Source: Planctomycetaceae bacterium (lineage in GTDB: Bacteria; Planctomycetota; Planctomycetia; Pirellulales; Pirellulaceae). Taken from it: DNA of 64,000 nt. Below are positions 35,815 to 43,539 of the stretch, piece after piece. The stretch lies in assembly GCA_020638975.1 (NCBI GenBank), contig JACKHN010000010.1, positions 186,001 through 250,000 of the forward strand, in the 5' to 3' direction. The translations under genes were made by a program, and so were the position numbers. Within the stretch, counting starts at the first letter, position 1; every line of letters begins with the position of its first letter. Below the pieces are notes generated by a model. It was not told where the DNA came from and ran no database searches. It worked only from the letters and a program-made list of their open reading frames with translations.

Positions 35815-36933
35815 TCAAGTCACCCGCGAGGCAGCCGTCAGACGCCGAACGATCTCGGTACGGTCGCCGGTCTCGTCGAAGATCTCTAGCTGACGATCCG
35901 CCCAACTAGACCGACTCGCAATCTGCTTGGCTCGATCCAAGTACGGAAGGCACTCCAGCGATTCGGCAGTTGGCCGCAGCCAATTCGTCAGCGTTCGCAG
36001 CACTTCGGTGAGCGGTTGCACCTTGTAATTATCGGAGTTGACCAACTGGGCCTTAGTGCCAAAACGCGCGGCCCGCCACTTGTTCTGTCGAACCATCATC
36101 GGATGGCAATCATGCTGATAGGCGCCTTCATCGATCTCGTCCGACAAGGCTTGCACGAGACACTGAATCAATGCCGCGACCGCCAGTGTATCTTCGAGGT
36201 TACCGGGCATGTCGCAGACGCGAACTTCAACCGTCCCGAAATTGTGATGTGGTCGCACATCCCACCAGATCTCGCGAATCGTATTGATGAACCCGGTATC
36301 GACCATGTGATTGACCAGCCACACATACTCACTCCAATTCCGCATCAACGTCGGCAAGCCGGCGGTCGGCAAACCTTCCATCACCTTGGAGCGATGCGAC
36401 TGAAGTCCCGTGGAACGGTTCTCCCAGAACGGACTGCTGCACGTCAGAGCGAGCAAAGTCGGCAAGTGCTGCATAATTCGGTCGCAGATCATGACGGCTT
36501 TATCACCGGAATCGACGCCGACGTGCACGTGCAATCCGAATGTGACAAGTCGCCGAGCCATCTCTTGGAGCAGATCGACAAGGCTTTGATACCGTTCGTC
36601 GGGCGTTACCTTCTGGTCGCCCCAATGCGAGAAAGGATGGGTTGCTCCCCACCAAAGCCGCAAGCCAAGACGGTCGGTGATTCCCTCCATGATGGCGAGC
36701 TTGGCGAGTAAATCCTGCTTCGCCTCGTCGATCGTCGTGCAGACCCCCGTATTGATTTCGACGACGCTCTGCATCAATTCAGGCTTAAAGGATGCCCCGG
36801 CATCGTCGGGCAATTCCGCGAGAACCGCTTCGATCGAACTCGACAGCTCCATTGTTTGGCCATCGACCAAACCTAGCTCCAATTCGATCCCAACCGTTGG
36901 GCGACTGTTCGAATTGAAAGTCAGCTTGCTCAT
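35815..36933 (-). CDS. YbdK-type carboxylate-amine ligase (glutamate-cysteine ligase GCS2 family)
   Basis: 372 residues. GCS2-family motifs are present: PTVGIELELGLVDGQTMEL at the N-terminus, FKPELMQSVVEINTGVC, LRLWWGATHPFSHW, RLVTFGLHVHVGVDSGDKA, and FGTVEVRVCDMPGN. Members ligate a carboxylate to an amine with ATP; YbdK of E. coli has weak glutamate-cysteine ligase activity. The start has GAGG 4 bases upstream. It is probably cytoplasmic. The gene is near but not overlapping its neighbours, and no glutathione synthetase is visible. Confidence 0.9.
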   Translation of the reverse strand: MSKLTFNSNSRPTVGIELELGLVDGQTMELSSSIEAVLAELPDDAGASFKPELMQSVVEINTGVCTTIDEAKQDLLAKLAIMEGITDRLGLRLWWGATHPFSHWGDQKVTPDERYQSLVDLLQEMARRLVTFGLHVHVGVDSGDKAVMICDRIMQHLPTLLALTCSSPFWENRSTGLQSHRSKVMEGLPTAGLPTLMRNWSEYVWLVNHMVDTGFINTIREIWWDVRPHHNFGTVEVRVCDMPGNLEDTLAVAALIQCLVQALSDEIDEGAYQHDCHPMMVRQNKWRAARFGTKAQLVNSDNYKVQPLTEVLRTLTNWLRPTAESLECLPYLDRAKQIASRSSWADRQLEIFDETGDRTEIVRRLTAASRVT

Positions 36934-36973
36934 GCGGCCTCAATCTTCCGGAGTTCTTCCGTCGTAGGTCGCG

Positions 36974-38098
36974 TTAATTCGTCTTGCAATACGAAAGGGC
37001 AAGCAACGCATAACCGGTGACAAGATTCGGATCACCTTCGAGCCAACGATCGTTTTCGTTGAGCCATGATCCGTCGGGCTGCTGACGCTTGGCGAGTTCG
37101 CGGATTAACTCGGCTCGCCAGTCGTGCTTTACGCCAGCTTCGTCTTCGACCTGATCAACACCCATCGCGTCCAAAGCCTTCGCGAAGGTGTGATAATAGT
37201 AGTAGAGTCCCGAACTTCCCATGCCGGGATTCGACGCGAGATCATAGTTCTTTCCGATCCACGTGTAAGCGGCTTTCACTCGTTGGTCTTCCGGGCCGAC
37301 GCCAGCATAGATCATACTTTTCAATCCGGCGTAAGTCATCGAAGCATAACTCCTCAGCCCCCCGGAATCGGTCGTGCCAGCTTGGCTCGTGCCTCCCGCG
37401 TCCGGAGTGTAGTAGAAGCCGCCATCGGGATTCTTGGCCGCGAAAGCAGTTGTATTGTGTTCGCTCTCCAAATTCTGGCAGCGCGACACGAAAATCAGAG
37501 CACGTTGCATGGCTTCGCTATCGGCTCCGTTTCCGGTTGCTTTGAGAGCTTCGATCAGGAATGTTGTATTCGAAAGGTCCGGTCGCTTGTGAGAGCCGTA
37601 ACCAGCTCCGCCGTAGCCAAGATCCGACTCCGATTTACCTTCCTCTTCATCCCACTGAATGCCCTTCACAAATGCATCGGCCCTTTTGAGTGTTTGATCA
37701 TACTTCCCGTCGCGATTGGCTTCGGTGAAGCAAAGCATCGCTAAACAGGTCTCGTAGTTGCGATATAGCGAGCCCGGCTGATAGATACCGCCGTCTGGCT
37801 GAATCCGTTCGCGGATATAGGCCAGACTTGCTTCGATGCGGGGATCGGTCGGTGAAGCACCGTTTCGCAAGAGCGACGTGGTCACTAAAGACGTGACGCC
37901 TGGACCCGAGAAAGAACTGTAGGAGCCATCGCTGCCGCGGCCCTTGGTAAGCAAAAAACTGGTGGCTTTCGCAACCATCTCCTCGTACTGCCGACGCACT
38001 TCGCCAGCCGGCGGATCTTCTGCCATTAACCGTGAATCGGCAGCAGCGAGTCCGCAAGCAACGACTCCCGCGACGCAAAACTGAACGAATCGGCGCAT
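36974..38098 (-). CDS. Exported prenyltransferase/squalene-oxidase-repeat protein
   Basis: 374 residues from ATG 38098, chosen for GGAGAAG upstream. A signal peptide (RFVQFCVAGVVACGLAAADS) is followed by alpha/alpha-toroid repeats: GSDGSYSSFSGPGVTSLVTTSLL, QPDGGIYQPGSLYRNYETCLAMLCF, NPDGGFYYTPDAG and QQPDGSWLNENDRW. These QW-like repeats define a barrel used by terpene cyclases, but the catalytic DXDD and DCTAE motifs are absent and the protein is exported, so it is more likely a binding or structural protein. groES lies 57 bp upstream on the same strand. Confidence 0.83.
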   Translation of the reverse strand: MRRFVQFCVAGVVACGLAAADSRLMAEDPPAGEVRRQYEEMVAKATSFLLTKGRGSDGSYSSFSGPGVTSLVTTSLLRNGASPTDPRIEASLAYIRERIQPDGGIYQPGSLYRNYETCLAMLCFTEANRDGKYDQTLKRADAFVKGIQWDEEEGKSESDLGYGGAGYGSHKRPDLSNTTFLIEALKATGNGADSEAMQRALIFVSRCQNLESEHNTTAFAAKNPDGGFYYTPDAGGTSQAGTTDSGGLRSYASMTYAGLKSMIYAGVGPEDQRVKAAYTWIGKNYDLASNPGMGSSGLYYYYHTFAKALDAMGVDQVEDEAGVKHDWRAELIRELAKRQQPDGSWLNENDRWLEGDPNLVTGYALLALSYCKTN

Positions 38099-38154
38099 TC
38101 TTCTCTTCTCCGGTTTCGGCGATTCCAGGAAATTCATGGACTTGACGCAACAGA

Positions 38155-38442
38155 TCAGTCAAGTACAGCCAGAATGTCCTCTTCGCTCATGATAAGCAAT
38201 TCGTCCCCATCTACCTCGACTTCGGTTCCAGACCACGCCGAAAACAAGACGCGATCGCCCTCGGACACTTGGTGGCCAGCTCGATTGCCGTCCGGCAACA
38301 ACTTTCCGTCGCCAACCGATAGGACGCGGCCTTGCTGAGGTTTTTCTTTCGCTGAGTCGGGGAGCACGATCCCGCCTGCCGTCGTCGCTTCGGCCTCTAA
38401 TCGCTTCACGACGACTTTGTCGCCTAAGGGCACAACTTTCAT
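38155..38442 (-). CDS. groES: Co-chaperonin GroES
   Basis: 95 residues from ATG 38442 with AGGAG 9 bases upstream. GroES caps the GroEL folding chamber. Family features are present: MKVVPLGDKVVVKRLEAEA, TAGGIVLPDSAKEKPQQGRVLSVG (mobile loop), GDRVLFSAWSGTEVEVDGDELLIM and EEDILAVLD. The length is normal. No groEL lies next to it, although the two usually form an operon; planctomycetes often have several chaperonin genes, so a partner elsewhere is likely. No CIRCE element was seen upstream. Confidence 0.95.
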   Translation of the reverse strand: MKVVPLGDKVVVKRLEAEATTAGGIVLPDSAKEKPQQGRVLSVGDGKLLPDGNRAGHQVSEGDRVLFSAWSGTEVEVDGDELLIMSEEDILAVLD

Positions 38443-38904
38443 CCAACCGAACTCCTGTTCAAACATTACTTGCCTCGAACCCTGCGTCACACGGTCCGTC
38501 GGGGCAAGCGAAAAAAGCGAAACGGCAATTGTCTCACGCGATCACCAGACATTCAAGCGTCCTCCGCGACGTGAGCTCGCATGCGCCATTGGGAATCGGT
38601 CGGGAAACCGTCTTCGCTCAGGAACCATTTCAGGAACCATTTATAGGAATTTGCAAGAGCTATCCATGGCGAACTGACGGTTTCGAGCTGCGACAAGCCA
38701 CCGCTCGAGCGCGGAGGGTTCCGAAATCCGTCATAGGCCACTCGCACCGCCCTATTAGTACCTCAGAACAATGGGACATTTCTAATGGTTTACAACAACT
38801 CACTCGCGAACTAACGCTTGAAAGGGCGTGTCTCATCACCTAAAGTGAAATGTTGCCAACAGTTCCGTTGGCTTCTCCCTACTCGTATTCCCCGGAGCAA
38901 GACT
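38443..38904. other. Divergent intergenic region between groES and ilvB
   Basis: 462 bp holding the groES and ilvB promoters. A small hairpin CCAAC/GTTGG occurs at about 38861-38876 near the ilvB start. I found no CIRCE operator, T-box or attenuator peptide rich in branched-chain codons. The ilvB frame is open back to 38818 without family similarity. Confidence 0.5.
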
Positions 38905-40671
38905 GTGGCCACTGCCGATAAAGCGACTGACAATCAACTCATGAATGGTGCCGACATCCTCGTTAAGTCGTTGGTGGACCATGATGTTGAGGTCATTTTC
39001 GCGTATCCCGGTGGTGCCAGTATGCCGTTGCACCAAGCTCTGACCCGATACAAAGACCGCATTCGCACAATATTGCCTCGCCACGAGCAAGGCGGTTCGT
39101 TTGCGGCCCAGGGGTACGCCCGAACCACCGGCAAGCCCGGGATTTGCATGGCGACTAGCGGTCCCGGCGCGACGAATCTCGTCACAGGCCTGGCCGACGC
39201 GAAATTGGACAGCATTCCGATTATTGCGATTACTGGGCAAGTACCGACCCCTTATATCGGCCTCGACGCATTCCAGGAGACGCCGATCGTCGAGATTTGC
39301 CGCGGAATCACCAAACACCACTACCTCGTCACCGACATCAACGACCTCCCGCGGGTGATGAAGGAAGCCTTTCACGTGGCAACGACCGGTCGACCCGGCC
39401 CGGTGTTGATCGACATGCCCAAAGATATCCAAAACGCTGTTTGTGTTCCGGATTGGGATGCTCCGATGGAACTTCCCGGCTACTTAGTTGAAGATCAAAC
39501 CGCATTGCCAGAGCAGATCAAGCAAGTCGCCGCCGCTATTAAGCACGCTAAACGACCGTTGATCTACGCGGGCGGTGGCATCATCGCAGCGGGTGCAAGC
39601 GAGGAGCTTCGCGAGTTGGTTCACAAGACCGGCATCCCGACTACCATGACCGTGATGGGGCTCGGTGCTCTGCCGAGCGAAGATCCGTTGTCGCTGGACA
39701 TGCTCGGAATGCACGGTGCCGCCTACGCCAACTGGGCGATTCGCGATGCCGACTTGTTGGTTGCTTTAGGGGTGCGATTTGATGATCGAGTAACTGGTAA
39801 AGTCGAAGCCTTTGCCAAACGAGCGAAGATCGTCCACATCGATATCGATCCTTCCGAGATCAACAAGATCAAAGAAGCACACATTCCGATCGTGAGCGAC
39901 GTGAAGTATGCCTTGCAAGAACTGAACAAGATCGTCGAGCCGAAGGAAGATATCACCGAGTGGGTCGAGCAGTGCCAGACCTGGAAACGCGAGAAACCGT
40001 TCAAGTACGACACGAAGTTTGACGGCATTACGCAGCAACACGCGATCAGCGAGTTGTCTCGGCTGACACAGGACCGCAAGACGATCATCAGCGTCGGCGT
40101 TGGCCAGCATCAAATGTGGGCTGCACAGTTCTATAAGTTCAAGCACCCGCGAACTTGGATGTCAAGTTCCGGTCTCGGCACGATGGGCTTCGGGTTGCCA
40201 GCCGCGATGGGAGCTCAGGCAGCTCACCCCGACGCACTGGTCATCGATATCGACGGCGACGGCAGTTTTCAAATGAACATCCAGGAACTCGCATGTTGCT
40301 ACTGCGAGAACTTGCCGGTGAAAGTTCTGCTGCTGAATAACCAGCATCTTGGCATGGTCGTTCAGTGGGAGGACCGGTTCTTCAAAGGCAACCGAGCGCA
40401 CACCTACCTCGGCCCGACGCATCATGCGGAAGCAACCGGCGATGGAGACGGTGACTACGCCGAAGAACGCTATCCGGACTTCGTCATGATTGCAAAGGGC
40501 TACGGTATCGGTGCCGCGACTGTTCGCGACAAAGCCGACTTGGTTGCTGCTCTTGAAGAAATGATCAATCACGACGGGCCGTATGTGCTCGACGTTCAGG
40601 TGCCTTACCAGGAACAAGTGCTGCCGATGATTCCGTCTGGTGGGACCGTGAATGACATGATTGTCGAATGA
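38905..40671 (+). CDS. ilvB: Acetolactate synthase large subunit
   Basis: 588 residues from GTG 38905, with GGAG 8 bases upstream. It condenses pyruvate with pyruvate or 2-oxobutyrate in branched-chain amino acid synthesis, using TPP, FAD and magnesium. Motifs: the catalytic Glu in RHEQGGSFAAQGYARTTGK, GLDAFQETPIVEICRGITKH, the FAD domain with GVRFDDRVTGK, SSSGLGTMGFGLPAAMGAQ, and the TPP motif GDGSFQMNIQEL. The length matches IlvB. The small regulatory subunit gene ilvN is not next to it. A short region near residue 540 (EATGDGDGDYAEERYPD) is more acidic than in most homologues. Confidence 0.95.
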   Translation: MATADKATDNQLMNGADILVKSLVDHDVEVIFAYPGGASMPLHQALTRYKDRIRTILPRHEQGGSFAAQGYARTTGKPGICMATSGPGATNLVTGLADAKLDSIPIIAITGQVPTPYIGLDAFQETPIVEICRGITKHHYLVTDINDLPRVMKEAFHVATTGRPGPVLIDMPKDIQNAVCVPDWDAPMELPGYLVEDQTALPEQIKQVAAAIKHAKRPLIYAGGGIIAAGASEELRELVHKTGIPTTMTVMGLGALPSEDPLSLDMLGMHGAAYANWAIRDADLLVALGVRFDDRVTGKVEAFAKRAKIVHIDIDPSEINKIKEAHIPIVSDVKYALQELNKIVEPKEDITEWVEQCQTWKREKPFKYDTKFDGITQQHAISELSRLTQDRKTIISVGVGQHQMWAAQFYKFKHPRTWMSSSGLGTMGFGLPAAMGAQAAHPDALVIDIDGDGSFQMNIQELACCYCENLPVKVLLLNNQHLGMVVQWEDRFFKGNRAHTYLGPTHHAEATGDGDGDYAEERYPDFVMIAKGYGIGAATVRDKADLVAALEEMINHDGPYVLDVQVPYQEQVLPMIPSGGTVNDMIVE

Positions 40672-40689
40672 CCTGATTCGCCAACGCTG

Positions 40690-41433
40690 ATGCAACCAAT
40701 GAGCCTCGCCAAACGATCGTTCTCGACTTCGTGCATGTTGCATCTGATCGCCATCTCCGCGATGGCGGCATGGACTGCATCGCCGCACACACTGCGTCCA
40801 AGATTTGCCGGCGAGAATGCCGCGATTGAGTTAGTCGTCACGCGAAGCGAGCCGACTTGGTCGCCGGAGTCTGTCACGTTCGATCGCGATGTGTTCGATG
40901 AAGTTCGTGTGACTGTCGAACCTTCCAAGGCAATGATCGCGCGGAAGCAATTCGAATTAGCGATTGCAACCGAAGCCGCATTTACAGCTCCGGAATTGAC
41001 TTCAAGCAAATTCGACTTAGCTGCTAGGCCTCAAGCAGATGCGCCGACATCGTCCCCTGAGATTCAACCGCAGCAACTCGCATCGCTTCCTCGTCAAGAA
41101 CTTGAACCTCGTGAACCTCGTGCCACCATCGTCCAGCTTCCACGAGCTCTTGGCACGGATCGAACTGCTCCGAGTTTTACAAGCAGCCCGCCACCGACTT
41201 ATCCGTCCGTCGCGATAGAAAACAACTGGGAGGGCACAGTTCTGCTCCGCGTGTACATCAACGCAGAGGGTAGTATTGACGATGTTGAAGTTGCACGAAG
41301 CAGCGGCTATCCCGTTCTCGATGGTGCGGCCGTTAACGCAGTACAGCGTTGGAGCGGATCGCCTGCGACAGAAGCCGGACGTCAGGTCGCTACCGTAGAG
41401 TTGTTGCCCGTCCGCTTTAAGCTTCGCGATTGA
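40690..41433 (+). CDS. TonB-like energy-transducer protein
   Basis: 247 residues. A short cytoplasmic start and one membrane helix (CMLHLIAISAMAAWTAS) are followed by a polar linker and a C-terminal TonB domain: PPPTYPSVAIENNWEGTVLLRVYINAEGSIDDVEVARSSGYPVLDGAAVNAVQRW. TonB transmits ExbB/ExbD energy to outer-membrane receptors. The linker is not the usual Pro/Lys-rich kind. ExbB, ExbD and a TonB-dependent receptor are absent from the window. It starts 18 bp after ilvB, so it may be read through from ilvB. Confidence 0.85.
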   Translation: MQPMSLAKRSFSTSCMLHLIAISAMAAWTASPHTLRPRFAGENAAIELVVTRSEPTWSPESVTFDRDVFDEVRVTVEPSKAMIARKQFELAIATEAAFTAPELTSSKFDLAARPQADAPTSSPEIQPQQLASLPRQELEPREPRATIVQLPRALGTDRTAPSFTSSPPPTYPSVAIENNWEGTVLLRVYINAEGSIDDVEVARSSGYPVLDGAAVNAVQRWSGSPATEAGRQVATVELLPVRFKLRD

Positions 41434-41557
41434 GGGTTTCGCCCGCCGCACCCGAAACACACGAACGGTGACTTCGGGCTCATCGTTTTGTCGGACCAGA
41501 CCTTCACGTAAGTGCTGTTCCCTTCGATCCGCACGGCGGAGGCGAGCGGAACCGTGG

Positions 41558-41983
41558 CTAGGGATTCGAGAATTGATTGCCAAAAGCCTCGATTGAAGTG
41601 GAGAACTCAGACTGCAATAAACATCGCTTCACCACATCGCCCACCTTCGACGGACTGAACGGTTTCTGAAACACGGCGATCAGATTGTGGTCGACCTGGA
41701 GTTGTCGAATGTCCAGCTCGAAGCATTTCGCCGTTGTGAGGATGATCGGCGTATTAAAATACGACTCAGAACGCCGTAGCAGTTCGCAGAGCTTGCCACC
41801 GTCCATTTCCGGCATCTGGTAGTCCGTGATGACAAGGTCGAACTGCATGAGCTGCGATGCCTCCCATGCCTCTTGTCCGTTTGTAACGATTGTGGCATCG
41901 AAACCATTGTTTACGAGAACGTACCACAACGTCTTGGCCGTAGCGGTATCGTCCTCAGCCACAAGGATGTAGCGATCGTGCAT
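41558..41983 (-). CDS. Single-domain response regulator
   Basis: 141 residues, one receiver domain of the CheY type. The acidic pair is EDD near residues 10-12; the phosphoacceptor Asp is in LVITDYQMPEMDG; Thr follows in IILTTAK and Lys in VFQKPFSP. There is no output domain, so it must act through protein contacts. The start is supported by AGGGG 8 bases upstream. No sensor kinase is adjacent. Confidence 0.9.
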   Translation of the reverse strand: MHDRYILVAEDDTATAKTLWYVLVNNGFDATIVTNGQEAWEASQLMQFDLVITDYQMPEMDGGKLCELLRRSESYFNTPIILTTAKCFELDIRQLQVDHNLIAVFQKPFSPSKVGDVVKRCLLQSEFSTSIEAFGNQFSNP

Positions 41984-42255
41984 AATTCTGCCCCTTGCCA
42001 GTCTACCTCACGATCAGTGAAGTCGTTGGCGAACCGTTTGCCATCGAGCGGGATTTGAGGGGCGAGTTGGATGGGTGGGTGGATGTTAGTTGCCCTGGTA
42101 TTGATAGCAGATACGAGAAACCAGCGACGGCATACGCTGCTGCCGCCGCACTAATCGGCGTTATTGCAATTCGCGTTCCTCAAGCCCTTGCTTTCGGCGC
42201 ATTTCTCGGTGGTGTTCGAGAAGATTCAAACCATGGTGGGGCCTGGAGGGTCGCA

Positions 42256-42419
42256 ACAACCTCTGCCGGGGCTGTAAAGCCCCGGAATCATTTGCGATAG
42301 ATGCTGAAAGCCCCGATAGGGGCGACACATTTCACACCTCACCACCTGCGTCGCCCCTATCGGGGCTTGGCCGAGTTGGGTGTAAGCAACCGAGGCTTTA
42401 CAGCTCCGGCAAGGGTTGT
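42256..42419. repeat. Long nested inverted repeat F
   Basis: Outer arms around ACAACCTCTGCCGGGGCTGT and its near complement ending GGCAAGGGTTGT enclose inner 19-bp arms at 42308-42326 and 42350-42368, which are perfectly complementary (AAGCCCCGATAGGGGCGAC). The total length is about 164 bp. It lies in a 735-bp gap without a clear gene. Confidence 0.8.
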
Positions 42420-42483
42420 GTCAGCCCTATCGGGCTTATTCTCCCAGCATAACCATCACTCAATGGTCGTCCTAAACATGTTA

Positions 42484-42578
42484 AGAGCCCTGGCTCTCCG
42501 AAGCCGTCGAACTCAAAAATTTATTACTCGACGGCTTTGGAGAGCGGTCGTACGAATCCATTCAAATTGAAAAACTGA
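42484..42578 (+). repeat. Dispersed palindrome family A, degenerate copy 4
   Basis: GGCTCTCCGAAGCCGTCGA pairs with TCGACGGCTTTGGAGAGC, and the right flank (GTCGTACGAATCC...TTGAAAAACTGAAAA) resembles that of copy 2. It has drifted more than copies 1-3. Confidence 0.65.
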
Positions 42579-42718
42579 AAAACCCTGCACCGTCTTCCTC
42601 GCCTGATAGGTGGCATGGTTTTTGCGTACAAATGGACTAACTTGACGAAAGGCCAACTGCGATTCAGTTGTTGACTCGACGAAACGGATACTTCGTCCCA
42701 TCGAGCCATTGGAAGCCC

Positions 42719-43081
42719 ATGAGTGATTACAAGCGGATATCGACTCAAGTGAAACGCGATTCTCCACACGCGGTCTGGCTTGCATGCGCCTTTCTCCACT
42801 CTGGCGTATTGATCATCGCGGCCCTCTTTTCATGTGGTATCATCCCCTGTCTTGGATTGCTTCCGGTAACCGAGTCCGAGGCGCCGGTAGATCAGGACGA
42901 GTCGTCCGAAGAAGCGGCATCCAGCGCGCGCGTCCGCACACACTTCAGCCGCACGCCCTCGAGTTTGCCGTTGGTGGTCTCCTTGAGCGGTGGCATTAAC
43001 TTTGCAACGACTAGGATCTTCCGAGTTCCAGATCGTGGCCATCGCCTTCACAATAATCTCTTGGCGCCGCTGCGCTGCTAA
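42719..43081 (+). CDS. Hypothetical small membrane protein
   Basis: 120 residues from ATG 42719 with GGAAG upstream. One membrane segment (VWLACAFLHSGVLIIAALFSCGIIPCLGLL), an acidic linker, and a C-terminal part ending RVPDRGHRLHNNLLAPLRC. The frame is clean, but no family was recognised. It is alone between repeat F/A4 and the ATPase gene. Expression is uncertain. Confidence 0.4.
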   Translation: MSDYKRISTQVKRDSPHAVWLACAFLHSGVLIIAALFSCGIIPCLGLLPVTESEAPVDQDESSEEAASSARVRTHFSRTPSSLPLVVSLSGGINFATTRIFRVPDRGHRLHNNLLAPLRC

Positions 43082-43539
43082 TGTGCTTTCGCCAGACCAG
43101 CGAATTTCGCGACGACTAGTGCGAGTCGCACGTACGTGCAGCGGCTGTGGTCGTCTAATTTCCAGGGAATCTTGACGAAATAACGCTACACTTACCCGAA
43201 GACCGCTCGAAATCGATCGCGTCCACGGCAACGTCGGCGTGGCGCTCGCGAGCGAGTCCGAGAAGACTTGTTTGGGGTGAGTTGCGAGTTGATTTCCAAC
43301 ACTTGGACTACATCGAACACGCTTGCTGATGAACTAGGGCGAGCGTCCCGTCTCCCCCCGAACCCACATTGCCGATGCGGAAACCGCCACGATGCGGCGA
43401 CGTGTTCCCATTGTGATGGGAATCGGATGCCCGACAGAACCGCTGAGAAGACCGCCCTCATGGTGCGCAGCATCAGAGGAATAGGCACTTTCGAAACTAA
43501 TAAACCGAAGGCTGGCAAACGTCAGAGGATAGACAGAAC
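43082..43539. other. Intergenic region upstream of the P-type ATPase
   Basis: 458 bp. Only short unsupported frames are present. A good ribosome-binding site (AGAGGA) precedes the ATPase start. No terminator or repeat from the other families was found. Confidence 0.5.

Noticed and set aside
41995..42300. A 101-codon frame with a hydrophobic stretch
   Set aside because: It starts at TTG without a ribosome-binding site and runs into repeat F; possibly a gene remnant but not supportable.
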